Source: Euptelea pleiosperma
Lineage: Eukaryota; Streptophyta; Magnoliopsida; Ranunculales; Eupteleaceae
Assembly (NCBI GenBank): GCA_035048495.1
Contig: CM068548.1
Location: 16,947,188-17,011,187 of the forward strand
DNA: 64,000 nt
Reading direction: 5' to 3'
This document shows, in pieces, positions 44,301-55,040 of this stretch; position 1 is the first letter of the stretch, and each line of letters opens with the position of its first letter. The notes below the pieces were generated by a model. That model had not been told where the DNA came from. It saw only the letters and a program-made list of their open reading frames with translations, and searched no databases. The translations under genes were made by a program, and so were the position numbers.

Positions 44301-47300
44301 CATCCTGGAGCATCAAAGTCGTCCGATCATCACCATAATCCGAATCGTCTGACCTCAAAGATTGTGTGGGTTAGATCAGATTCGTGTGAAAATATCCAAC
44401 ATCTCATCCCGGGAACTCCAAACATGTCATCCCGGGAACTCATCCTGGCAACTCAAGTATCTCATCCCGGGAACTCATCCTGGCAACTCAAGTATATCAT
44501 CCCGGGAACTCCAAACATGTAATCCCGGGAACTCATCCTGGCAACTCAAGTATATCATCCCGGGAACTCAAACATGTCATCCCGGGAACTCATCCTGGCA
44601 ACTCAAGTATATCATCCCGGGAACTCCAAACATGTCATCCCGGGAACTCATCCTGGCAACTCAAGTATCTCATCCCGGGAAATCCAGCATCTCTTCCCGG
44701 GACATCATCCCGGCAAGGTCACATTATTGGCTGGATGCATTTATCCCGACAAGGTCATCAGACTTACTTGACGGGATCTATTTCAATATCATCCCGGCAA
44801 AGCCAGATGATGTCAAATGACTTACGTGGCAGGATCTCTTACGTACGAGGTAAGTATTCTGAATACAATCGATTTCTTAACTAATGAATATTGGCCACAT
44901 GGCAGCTAGTTGAACTATCACGAATTCGACATCACCTTATCTGAATACCTGACATGAAGGATGCCACCTCAGTGTCATTTCAGTTATTTCAGGTATAACC
45001 GAATCAAGGAAGTCAAGATATAACCATAAGATTCTGTTTTATAACAGAATCCATCTGAGTCATCATTGACTGATAAATGACTAGACACGTGGAAGGTGAG
45101 TCACGCCAGTTCTAAGGTTATAAATATGAGACCCTCAGAACTGAGAAGAGATCTTGCTCTCCAGATCCAGATAGCTTAAACTCTGAAATCTTTTACTATT
45201 TCCTAAAACCTGTTACATTTCCTAAGCTGACTTGAGCGTCGGAGCCTTGTCAACAGGTACAACCAAATCTCATCTGGAGATCATCCTATCCTTCGCAGAG
45301 GAGAAAGCAGTTTCATCCTGGAGCATCAAAGTCGTCCGATCATCACCATAATCCGAATCGTCTGACCTCAAAGATTGTGTGGGTTAGATCAGATTCGTGT
45401 GAAAATATCCAACATCTCATCCCGGGAACTCCAAACATGTCATCCCGGGAACTCATCCTGGCAACTCAAGTATCTCATCCCGGGAACTCATCCTGGCAAC
45501 TCAAGTATATCATCCCGGGAACTCCAAACATGTAATCCCGGGAACTCATCCTGGCAACTCAAGTATATCATCCCGGGAACTCAAACATGTCATCCCGGGA
45601 ACTCATCCTGGCAACTCAAGTATATCATCCCGGGAACTCCAAACATGTCATCCCGGGAACTCATCCTGGCAACTCAAGTATCTCATCCCGGGAAATCCAG
45701 CATCTCTTCCCGGGACATCATCCCGGCAAGGTCACATTATTGGCTGGATGCATTTATCCCGACAAGGTCATCAGACTTACTTGACGGGATCTATTTCAAT
45801 ATCATCCCGGCAAAGCCAGATGATGTCAAATGACTTACGTGGCAGGATCTCTTACGTACGAGGTAAGTATTCTGAATACAATCGATTTCTTAACTAATGA
45901 ATATTGGCCACATGGCAGCTAGTTGAACTATCACGAATTCGACATCACCTTATCTGAATACCTGACATGAAGGATGCCACCTCAGTGTCATTTCAGTTAT
46001 TTCAGGTATAACCGAATCAAGGAAGTCAAGATATAACCATAAGATTCTGTTTTATAACAGAATCCATCTGAGTCATCATTGACTGATAAATGACTAGACA
46101 CGTGGAAGGTGAGTCACGCCAGTTCTAAGGTTATAAATATGAGACCCTCAGAACTGAGAAGAGATCTTGCTCTCCAGATCCAGATAGCTTAAACTCTGAA
46201 ATCTTTTACTATTTCCTAAAACCTGTTACATTTCCTAAGCTGACTTGAGCGTCGGAGCCTTGTCAACAGGTACAACCAAATCTCATCTGGAGATCATCCT
46301 ATCCTTCGCAGAGGAGAAAGCAGTTTCATCCTGGAGCATCAAAGTCGTCCGATCATCACCATAATCCGAATCGTCTGACCTCAAAGATTGTGTGGGTTAG
46401 ATCAGATATTTTTCCCCCACATCTTTTGGCGCCGTCTGTGGGAAACGAGAAGAAGTTTTCCGTTCTAAGAGAGATTCGATTCGAGCAATGGTGGATACCA
46501 GACCCACTGGCCTCAGGAGTATGAGAGAGAAGAATCCTCCCAGCGATCTCAGAGATGCTATCACGGATGGCAGAAGAGCGAGAGAGATAGAGAGAGAGGC
46601 GTCATTTTTCGAAGGATGTTTTGTTGGATTTCGGCCACCTACAAGCTACCCTCCGGCGACCATCAGCTTACAAACGTATTCCCCATGCTTTGGGGATCCT
46701 AGACCTTAAATTTGGTGTTTATTGGAGGTCTGTGAAGTGCGCAATACCCAATCCAAATTTCAGCCAACTCTGGTCACTTCTGGTGGTGGTGGCAGCATAG
46801 ATGTGTTCCTCATTCACCTAGCAATATCCCACTAGAGTTTCATGATGATCCAATGGTGGGAGAGCCCACAACAATCCGATAAATTGGGTATTGTTACAAG
46901 AAATTTCAGCAACATTCTATGGCATTCTTTTGCAGATTTGATCTACAGGGAAGGGCAAATGAGTCTTTTCAACCACCAAAATATCTTTGCTATGTCAGCA
47001 AAGATCTATATGCAACCCATGTGCTTCAGCGCCACATCAGCAGAAGTGAAGAAATTGAGAAAAAATTTTCACCCGAAACTTGTTCCCAGGTGAACCACAA
47101 ATGGAGCATGTGCCAGAAACTCAATCACACAGCTCAAGCAACTCATCCCAGTCATCCCAATAGTTCATCCAACGATGACTACACTTACTGGATACAACCT
47201 AGAAGGCTGCATTCTGCACCAGTTGGCAACACACTTGATGGCCTACAACACCTGGGGGCTTCATATATGATCAAGGCTTCATATACGATCATGGTTTCAT

Positions 47301-48069
47301 CTACAATCATCCAATAATGCAACCAGAACAACCCAATCATGGTCCAATCTCGCTACAAGACGCCAAGAATTCAATCATACGGAACATCGAGTAGACGTCC
47401 AGGAGGCCAGAAAATCTTAAAGCTCTCGACATTCAACCTTGATTACGAGAACCTTGACACAAGTCCCCTTGAGGGCGCAAGACCTTCTACGGGAGGCCGG
47501 GGATACCTAAAAGCTTGCGGCTGAAAAGCCCTAGCTAACGGACACCTTGACATTGTTACGAAAGTCCTACTGCAGTAGGCCAGGGAATCTTAAAGTTCTT
47601 GGCATTCAACCCTTGACTACAGAAACCCTGACATGAGACTCAACAATAATCTTGAGGGCGATGTGAGTCCCCTTGAGGGCGCAAGACCTTCTACGGGAGG
47701 CCGGGGATACCTAAAAGCTTGCAGCTGAAAAGCCCTAGCTAACGGACACCTTGACATTGTTACGAAAGTCCTACTGCAGTAGGCCAGGGAATCTTAAAGT
47801 TCTTGGCATTCAACCCTTGACTACAGAAACCCTGACATGAGACTCAACAATAATCTTGAGGGCGATGTGAGTCCCCTTGAGGGCGCAAGACCTTCTACGG
47901 GAGGCCGGGGATACCTAAAAGCTTGCGGCTGAAAAGTCCTAGCTAACGGACACCTTGACATTGTTACGAAAGTCCTACTGCAGTAGGCCAGGGAATCTTA
48001 AAGTTCTTGGCATTCAACCCTTGACTACAGAAACCCTGACATGAGACTCATCATAATCATCATTCATTG

Positions 48070-48100
<31 letters not shown>

Positions 48101-48135
48101 AATCATCATCATCATCATCATCATCATAATCATTA

Positions 48136-48168
<33 letters not shown>

Positions 48169-51100
48169 GAGCCCTAGAGCTCTTAGTCATGCTCCGTAGA
48201 GCTCACATACATGCTCCCTAGAGCTCACAACCATGCTCCCAAGAGCTTACGGTCATACTCACGAGAGCTCACAGTCATGCTCCCTAGAGCTCACATTATT
48301 CTTACATTTCTCGAAGGCAAACCATCTCCTACGGTCGAGCTCCACCTTCGAGAGGGGGCTAATGTAGGTACCATAATTTTCACACGAATCTCAAGGATTG
48401 ATGTGCATATATCTCGAGGTGTGCATCCATCGAAGATATTTCAAAGGGAGCCTTATTTCTAACGTACACTCATCCCGGGAACTCATCTTGGCAACTCAAG
48501 TATATCATCCCGGGAACTCCAAACATGTCATCCCGGGAACTCCAAGTATATCATCCCGGGAACTCATCTTGGCAACTCCAACATCTCATCCCGGGAACTC
48601 CAAACATGTCATCCCGGGAACTCATCCTGGCAACTCAAGTATATCATCCCGGGAACTTCAAGTATCTCATCCCGGGAACTCATCCTGGCAACTCAAGTAT
48701 CTCATCCCGGGAACTCCAACATCTCATCCCGGGAACTCATCCTGGCAACTCAAGTATCTCATCCCGGGAACTCATCCTGGCAACTCAAGTATATCATCCC
48801 GGGAACTCCAAACATGTAATCCCGGGAACTCATCCTGGCAACTCAAGTATATCATCCCGGGAACTTCAAGTATCTCATCCCGGGAACTCATCCTGGCAAC
48901 TCAAGTATCTCATCCCGGGAACTCCAACATCTCATCCCGGGAACTCATCCTGGCAACTCAAGTATCTCATCCCGGGAACTCATCCTGGCAACTCAAGTAT
49001 ATCATCCCGGGAACTCCAAACATGTCATCCCGGGAACTCATCCTAGCAACTCAAGTATCTCATCCCGGGAACTCATCCTGGCAACTCAAGTATATCATCC
49101 CGGGAACTCAAACATGTCATCCCGGGAACTCATCCTGGCAACTCAAGTATATCATCCCGGGAACTCCAAACATGTCATCCCGGGAACTCATCCTGGCAAC
49201 TCAAGTATCTCATCCCGGGAAATCCAGCATCTCTTCCCGGGACATCATCCCGGCAAGGTCACATTATTGGCTGGATGCATTTATCCCGACAAGGTCATCA
49301 GACTTACTTGACGGGATCTATTTCAATATCATCCCGGCAAAGCCAGATGATGTCAAATGACTTACGTGGCAGGATCTCTTACGTACGAGGTAAGTATTCT
49401 GAATACAATCGATTTCTTAACTAATGAATATTGGCCACATGGCAGCTAGTTGAACTATCACGAATTCGACATCACCTTATCTGAATACCTGACATGAAGG
49501 ATGCCACCTCAGTGTCATTTCAGTTATTTCAGGTATAACCGAATCAAGGAAGTCAAGATATAACCATAAGATTCTGTTTTATAACAGAATCCATCTGAGT
49601 CATCATTGACTGATAAATGACTAGACACGTGGAAGGTGAGTCACGCCAGTTCTAAGGTTATAAATATGAGACCCTCAGAACTGAGAAGAGATCTTGCTCT
49701 CCAGATCCAGATAGCTTAAACTCTGAAATCTTTTACTATTTCCTAAAACCTGTTACATTTCCTAAGCTGACTTGAGCGTCGGAGCCTTGTCAACAGGTAC
49801 AACCAAATCTCATCTGGAGATCATCCTATCCTTCGCAGAGGAGAAAGCAGTTTCATCCTGGAGCATCAAAGTCGTCCGATCATCACCATAATCCGAATCG
49901 TCTGACCTCAAAGATTGTGTGGGTTAGATCAGATATTTTTCCCCCACACCCTCCATCTACAATAGTGTGTTAGAGCGAGGGCCACGAGAAACCAAGTTCC
50001 CTTACTGCTTTTAGTCTGGTGGAGAATCTCATCATTTATCACCATATTTCTATTGAATATTGTCCTCCATTGTCAAATCTTCATTTCATTTATATTTGCT
50101 TATATATTGTCCTTTATTTTCAATTTTTTCTTTAGTTTTTTCGGGTTAATTGGAGTTAGATTAACTCGAAACGGAGAGGTGGAGATAAAACTCGAGGTTG
50201 AGTTTTTTTCAAGCGAGGGAGAATTGGTGTAGACTGAACTCAAGGGTCCCTCATCTCCGCATCCAAATGTGTCCCTCAAGACGAGAATGTCATTTTATAT
50301 TTGAGGGCTTTTTTATTATTTTCAGAATGTTTGAAGGCTAGGATCTTTTGAAGGCAATCCAAGGGTAAGAATTGCCCCAGGTTTTAAGGGTTTTATCATA
50401 GAAACCTTTTTCTGATGAAAAGAAGGGAACTTTTGATCATTTTCTGAAGATTTTTTTTTTATCGGTAAAAGGATATATATTAGAAGAGGGCTGAGGAAGC
50501 CCAAAAGCTATACAAAAAAGAGCACAAAAAGGAGCCAACTAAGAAACAATCCGAAACTCCAAAACCCAAAAGGGAGAACACAACTAAGAGATCAAGCGGT
50601 CCCATCGGAACACAAAATCATTAAATCTGAACTACTTAAGCTCGAGGATGACTGATCCCCAATAATAGAGGGAGCTTTAATGTTCATGACAATCTCCTCT
50701 ACCTTGGCTTCCTTGTCTTCAAAAATCCTTCTGTTCCTGTCCTTCCAGATTTTCCAACAAATAGCAAAAGGGACCATTCTCCAGATAGTACGACCGCCCG
50801 CTGAGAACGACTTGGAATTCCATCCGACAAAGGTATCGAACACCGACAGAGGGAATAGCCAGGAAATCCCGAAAAGCTGGAGACATTGCTCCCAAATTTC
50901 CTTGGAAACACCAGAGTGGATGAGCAGATGCTTGGTAGTCTCCTCATCTCGACGACACATGATGCATCTACTAGGGATTTGAAGGCCGTGTTTTCTAAGC
51001 TTTTCCATGGATAGGATCTTGTCTAGCATAGCACACCATGAGAAGAAAATGACTTTGGAGGGAATGGGGGTACTCCACAAGTGCTTTGCTAGGAAGCCCC

Positions 51101-54100
51101 TCTGAGAAGGGGCTTGGAGAGAATGATAGAAAGATTTAACCGTGAACCCTCCCTTTGTGTCATGCTTTCACCACCTTCTATCTTCGACACCATCTGCAAA
51201 ATGAAAGCCCTCCAAATGATTCAGCAGGGAAGCCATGATGTCCACCTCCCAATCATTAAGACTCCTTCTAATCCCCAGATCCCAAGAGATGATGTCGTTC
51301 CTTCTAGAGACAATGTCACAAATCCGGTCTCATTTTCTGAAGAATTACCTTTGTGGTTGAGCTTGTAAGCTCTCTACCCTCTTGATCATTTTGTATTCTC
51401 TTCATTTTTTCCCATTTTAAATTTTTAATACAAATGTTATATGAAAAATCAAAATTATTATGCATTTTGTTTCATTTCTATTTCTTTCTTCATGTGAGTG
51501 GGTCTTTGCATTGACCCCATATTTTCTAGAGGAGTTGTTGAGGTCTCCTTCCTTTTATTTATGCATTAAATCTCACTGGTTACCATTTTACTGTTTCCTT
51601 TTTATTATGAAAAATGAAACAGATAATTCAGGCCCATCCCGAATTGCAGCTATATATTGGATTGGATGTTGATCCCATAGCACACGAAAAAGCTCAAGCT
51701 CACATAAATGGTGTCTTAAATGATGATTCGGGCAGCACAGCTTCAGACTTGCAAGTGTACACCCTTTTGAAAAATTTTAAGGATATCAAATCTGTTCTCA
51801 GTGAGGTTGACGAGCAACTCTTGACCAATGGGATTGATGGAATCTTAATGGACTTGGGAGTGTCATCTATGCAGGTTTGCCTTCCATATTGCTCCATTGC
51901 CTTTTATATCAAGCTTGTGGCTTTATCTCATACACATATTTGTTGCTTCATAGTCTTTTTCATTTTAGTTATTGTGTTTTTTGACATTCTTGTCATCCAT
52001 GTTTCAAAATTTTCGGAAAGTGGGCCCGTTTTCATTTGTAGGATCAACCCCATGTTGATTCCCTCATTGAACTTCTGATTTAGTACTGAGAAGTCCTTAA
52101 AAAGCAGATGTTAATTTGCTCGTGTTCTTGTTTTGATGGTAACTTGCTCTAAAGTTTTGTAGTTCTAGAGATTGGCAAAGATATTTCCAATGCTGCATAA
52201 AAACAAAAAAAAAATGCATTCTTTGTGTTTATTCCTAATTTGAACACTATAATTTCTGCATCCGCACCAAATATTTTAGGCATCATAATGCCTCATGTTT
52301 CTGTGTACAGGTGAGCAACTCCGAAAGGGGGTTCAGTGTTCTCAATGATGGACCTCTTGATATGCGGATGAATCCTCGGGTGAGAGCTGCTATGACTATT
52401 TTTTTTTCTCAATGTTCTGCATGCTTTATTTTGTGGAGCGTTGAACCATTAAGTCCCAAATGCAAATGAATTGAATGAAATAAAGTTGTAAAGTCACGCT
52501 GGATCCCATTTAATGTGCTAAAGCTAGCAAACTTCTGAAAATTCTTACTCTTACAAACTTTATGTGGCACCATATGATTCTCAATAACATTGATGCCCCT
52601 CTCATGATTTTTGGATATGGCAAATAACTCCTGGCATGTGACCTCTCAAACATGACTTGTGTATTTAGATGTTTATAAATAGTAAAGACCTTCTACAGAC
52701 CATTAATCTTCAAGAATGACATGTGCTGGTTCTTGTACATTTGCTGTAAAGATGATGGACTTTCCAAATCTGATTTCTGGGGATGAGTGGAAAGGCTCTC
52801 AACAAAGTTTTTGTGATTTTTACCTTGCTATTATTGTTTTATTTTCTTTTTCATTGATCGGTACCTTGCTAGTATTCTTAGAACCTCAGCTACCTCCTGG
52901 GACCTTTGGATTTGTTTCTTCCAATTGTTCACATGTTGTTCTGCAAGCTTCATCTTGTTAGTTTTACCTTGCTATTATTTTGTTATTTTCTCTGTCTTTG
53001 GTTGGTACCTTGCTAGTATTCTTATCCACAGCTACCTCCTGGGACCTTTGGATATGTTGCTTCCTATTGTTCACATGTTGTTCTGCAAGCTTCATCTTGC
53101 TTTGGCCAAGCCTGAGAGTTAACTGAGGATTCTCCTTTACACCTCTCTTCTCCTTGACAAGTTAACTAGTTCTGCTTAACTTATTGGTTTTGTTTGGATA
53201 CGTTATGGCTTCATGCATCGCTTGTAAGGGAATGCAATTTTATCTGGTCCATTGACATAATACGATCTTTTTCTCTTTGTTAATCTTTGAATCTTTACAT
53301 AAATTTCACATCATTTGAGTGATCGGAACTGGTTTATGACAGGCAGGTTTGAAAGCTGAAGACATCTTGAATTCTTGGCCCGAGGCTGAAGTGGGACGAA
53401 TTTTGCGAGAGTATGGAGAGGAGAGTAACTGGCGTTCTCTTCAGTCCAAGATTGTTAAGGCTCGTTTAGGTGGGGGACTGCATTCCACACATGAACTTGT
53501 AGAGCTTGTGCGGAGTACGTCCCGAAAGTCCGGTGGTAAGTTCCTTCTCCATTCTTTCATCACAGTCTAGTTTTGGATTTATGTCATTTGCTAGGAATCT
53601 TTTTTTTGTGGACATGTCGCTCACCCTCTCTCTCGCATTATGCTATACTCTGCCATCTGACATTTTCAATGACTTTCTAGAGGATTTCATTAATTCTTAA
53701 TTGACCCACCAATATGCGCACCTCACATACGTCATTAATGAATTGCAGGGAGGCAGGGATGGATCAAGACAGCCACACGAGTGTTCCAAGCGCTGAGGAT
53801 AGCAGTTAATGACGAATTGAAGATATTGGAAGATGCCCTCTATGCTTGTTTTGACTGCCTCTCTTATGGGGGTAGGCTTGCAGTTATCTCTTTTCACAGC
53901 TTGGAGGACAGGATTGTGAAGCAGACTTTTCTTGACATCATTAACATTGGGGAAGGGAGTGGAGGTGAAGAGAGATCTAGAGATTTGAGAATTTACAGCG
54001 ATGGCAATGACGAAGCATGGGTTAAACAGAGGATAGGAGGCATGAATGGGGCCATCCTCACAAAGAGACCAATAACACCTTCTGAAGAGGAAGAGAGTTT

Positions 54101-54155
54101 GAACCGCAGGTGTAGGAGTGCTAAGCTTAGAGTGATTCAAAAGGATCGCCAATAA
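38375..54155 (+). CDS. CMAL: RsmH/MraW-type 16S rRNA cytosine-N4 methyltransferase (CMAL)
   Basis: Five exons: 38375-38785, 51623-51874, 52311-52379, 53343-53535 and 53749-54155 (TAA). The CDS is 1332 nt, 443 aa; all phases fit. Residues 1 to about 100 form a basic, Ser-rich region consistent with an organelle transit peptide. The fold starts at [13 protein letters not shown], followed by the SAM motif [12 protein letters not shown] split by intron 1, [80 protein letters not shown] and the C-terminal [18 protein letters not shown]. In bacteria RsmH methylates C1402 of 16S rRNA at the P site; Arabidopsis CMAL does the equivalent in chloroplasts. All conserved blocks are present. Intron 1 is 12.8 kb, filled by retroelements. 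The exon 1 donor is GTCAGC, unusual beyond GT. Confidence 0.95.
39100..40972 (-). mobile_element. Ty3/gypsy (Reina-like) remnant: 5' LTR, PBS, gag
   Basis: On the minus strand a 257-bp LTR (40716-40972, TGTTACGG...CTACCA) is followed by TT and the primer-binding site TGGTATCAAAG (initiator tRNA-Met type). Gag begins at [20 protein letters not shown] (about 40262), continues in shifted frames ([18 protein letters not shown]) and reaches a zinc-knuckle region ([20 protein letters not shown], then [15 protein letters not shown]) in which key Cys are lost. The short LTR and this gag resemble Reina chromoviruses. Pol is missing. A hAT insertion (40265-40679) separates PBS from gag. It lies in CMAL intron 1. 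Confidence 0.75.
40265..40679. mobile_element. hAT MITE inserted in gypsy leader, perfect TSD
   Basis: The 415-bp element has ends TAAGGGTGTCAACGGGTC and (inverted) TAGGGGTGTCAAGTTTACCC. The flanks GCCATAGG (40257-40264 and 40680-40687) are an exact 8-bp TSD. The interior is repeats of CGGTTCCGGTTC and the inverse GGAACCGGAACC. No transposase. It is younger than the gypsy element it interrupts. Confidence 0.9.
41327..41820. mobile_element. Putative hAT-like MITE
   Basis: The left end CAGTGTCTTAAAATGCGC and the inverted right end CAATGTTTTTAAACGCG resemble the CAGTGTTTTAAAAACGCG-type ends of plant hAT MITEs. Subterminal inverted GCCTAGGGGCAAGGC/GCCTCGCCCC motifs add support. No clear TSD. Confidence 0.4.
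42190..42700 (-). mobile_element. L1-type LINE fragment, endonuclease start
   Basis: From ATG at 42476 on the minus strand it reads [17 protein letters not shown], then [14 protein letters not shown] and [11 protein letters not shown], the N-terminal APE endonuclease of plant L1 ORF2 (WNVRG and QE active-site blocks). The frame is open to 42210 and then truncated. The upstream part (42477-42700) is in the same orientation and may be 5' leader. Confidence 0.75.
44106..44113 (+). promoter_or_regulatory. LTR TATA box, copy 1
   Basis: TATAAATA in the 3' third of the LTR, after a CACGTGG (about 44074). Likely the retroelement's own promoter core. It recurs at 45119 and 46132 in the 5' LTR. Confidence 0.55.
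45119..45126 (+). promoter_or_regulatory. LTR TATA box, copy 2
   Basis: TATAAATA in the second 1013-bp register, with the same context as copy 1. Confidence 0.55.
46132..46139 (+). promoter_or_regulatory. LTR TATA box, copy 3
   Basis: TATAAATA nearest the internal region; the copy expected to drive genomic RNA of the element. Confidence 0.55.
46427..46443 (+). other. Primer-binding site of LTR retrotransposon
   Basis: TGGCGCCGTCTGTGGGA follows the 5' LTR by five bases. TGGCGCC complements the CCA end of a tRNA as in Tat/Ogre-type gypsy elements. Confidence 0.75.
47399..48054 (+). repeat. 204-bp tandem repeat in retrotransposon interior
   Basis: AGTCCCCTTGAGGGCG recurs at 47462, 47666 and 47870, a 204-bp period. 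About three units are present and nearly identical, with a partial diverged unit from 47399. There is no open frame across units. Confidence 0.88.
48055..48168 (+). repeat. (ATC)n microsatellite
   Basis: Interrupted ATC trinucleotide runs between the 204-bp array and the GAGCTC repeats. Confidence 0.92.
48169..48300 (+). repeat. GAGCTCAC-ATGCTCCC short tandem repeats
   Basis: Five to six units of about 25 bp containing palindromic GAGCTC, immediately before the polypurine tract of the retrotransposon. Confidence 0.75.
48363..49948 (+). repeat. 3' LTR, 1586 bp, single-unit form
   Basis: Same ends as the 5' LTR but only one copy of the 1013-bp register. The TATA box is at 49659-49666. The offset to the 5' LTR is 5553 bp through the first 1.5 kb, with few differences. 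Confidence 0.92.
49954..50449. other. CMAL intron 1 stretch without recognised feature
   Basis: AT-rich; nothing recognised. Confidence 0.5.
50450..51372 (-). mobile_element. L1-type LINE fragment, 3' end (zf-RVT)
   Basis: The minus strand reads [20 protein letters not shown], then [14 protein letters not shown], then the reverse-transcriptase zinc-binding region ([56 protein letters not shown]). A 3' UTR ends CTTTTACCGAT followed by poly(A) (poly-T at 50450-50460 on the plus strand). 5'-truncated or internally deleted, with at least one stop. It lies in CMAL intron 1. Confidence 0.8.
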
Positions 54156-54205
54156 CATGTCAGCTCGCATCTTGCATTTTTTCATTTTATGTGCTTTATT
54201 TCAGA

Positions 54206-54725
54206 CTAGGGGGTCGCACACTTTGCACATGGCACACTATTAGAGACCATTGGCCGTACGGATGTTTGGCCCATCCCTAAGTGGACTTACATGCAAAAAT
54301 TAGCCTGATTAGTGATTTCAAAGCATTCAATTGGAGTCATGGGTTGATTTTTAATCGTGGAATTTGAGCATTACTATTTAGCACGCAACTCGATGTGCAC
54401 TTTTGGCCAATAACACAACGACAGCACAATGCATGTCCATGGACCTTAGACCATGAGATCATTAATCTTTTAATAATAGGGTATGCACTGAGACTTTTTT
54501 ATGTTTCTTTTTGCAAACATTGAATTTTGACACACTCTTGGAAACCATTGCTCGAATAGATGTTTGTCTCGTCTCTAGGTGGATTAGTAATATCAATCCA
54601 TTGGATCATCAGTCTTTTTCCTAGTTTATTTTTAACTGCAGAATTCAATCATTATGATCCAAAGGTTAGGAATCACTAATTAGGCAGACATTTGTTGCAT
54701 AAGTCTACCTAGGGATGGGCCAAAC
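54206..54725. repeat. Foldback repeat family copy E, downstream of CMAL
   Basis: A left half (CACATGGCACACTATTAGAG, then GGCCGTACGGATGTTTGGCC and TTAGCCTGATTAGTGATTT) starts near 54218. A second, more diverged left half starts near 54522. A right half (AATCACTAATTAGGCAGACA, then CTACCTAGGGATGGGCC) ends near 54725. This looks like two nested or partly deleted copies, starting about 50 bp after the CMAL stop. Confidence 0.55.
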
Positions 54726-54810
54726 ATCTTATATCCCCAAGATGTTTTCAAAAGGCCCCTTGGCCCCTTCCTGGCTCTGCAACTGTTTGGTAGGTACATC
54801 CGTCCTTGTG

Positions 54811-54867
54811 TGGAGATGACATCTCTTGTGTGGAGATGACATCTCTTGTGTGGAGATGACATCTCTG
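54811..54867. repeat. Three tandem 21-bp units
   Basis: TCTTGTGTGGAGATGACATC is repeated three times (the first slightly changed). Local slippage repeat. Confidence 0.85.
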
Positions 54868-55040
54868 GCAAAGAATTGTGGTCAAGATCGAGTGATAAAG
54901 TTTCGTCCCACAGAATATGCCTCGCGTTCATGAAACTTGATACAACAATTGTTTCCTCAGAGATTGTGCAGGTAAGATTTACTATCCCCCCCACACAAAA
55001 ACAGCACAAGCACTTTTGAAAGGATGTCGAAAAATGCACC

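Larger units (their letters stand above)
44378..46403 (+). repeat. Two extra 1013-bp tandem units inside the 5' LTR
   Basis: The units start at 44378 and 45391, each with AGATTCGTGTGAAAAT. This 16-mer is the exact reverse complement of bases just inside the LTR start (ATTTTCACACGAATCT, from 42823) and is absent from the corresponding place in the 3' LTR. Each unit carries CCCGGG modules, a TATAAATA box and the LTR 3' portion. Confidence 0.9.
42810..46421 (+). repeat. 5' LTR, 3612 bp, containing three 1013-bp-register units
   Basis: It exceeds the 3' LTR by 2026 bp, exactly 2 x 1013. The extra material is two head-to-tail units, 44378-45390 and 45391-46403, identical by eye. The first third is an array of CATCCCGGGAACTC / ATCCTGGCAACTCAAGTAT modules rich in CCCGGG. 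Confidence 0.92.
42810..49948 (+). mobile_element. Young non-autonomous LTR retrotransposon with TSD CCCTC
   Basis: Complete element. The 5' LTR is 42810-46421, the 3' LTR 48363-49948; both run TGTAGGTACC...CCCCCACA. CCCTC flanks both sides (42805-42809, 49949-49953). The PBS TGGCGCCGTCTGTGGGA starts at 46427, the type common in Tat/Ogre-like Ty3/gypsy elements. The polypurine tract AGAGGGGGCTAA lies just before 48363. The internal 1.9 kb has only a short gag-like start ([15 protein letters not shown], 46488) and tandem repeats; no protease, RT, RNase H or integrase. It needs proteins from another element. It lies in CMAL intron 1, in gene orientation. The LTRs differ mainly near 42920-42990, so insertion is recent. 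Confidence 0.93.

Noticed and set aside
42845..49360. 320-codon frames repeating HPGNSS-like peptides in both LTRs
   Set aside because: They are produced by the CCCGGG tandem modules inside LTRs. Other frames also stay open over the array, and the frame ends with the array.
42190..51372. One L1 element split by the young LTR retrotransposon
   Set aside because: Both fragments are on the minus strand, but the endonuclease (5') part lies to the left of the zf-RVT (3') part, the wrong order for one element; the TSD CCCTC also shows the LTR element inserted into contiguous non-zf-RVT DNA.
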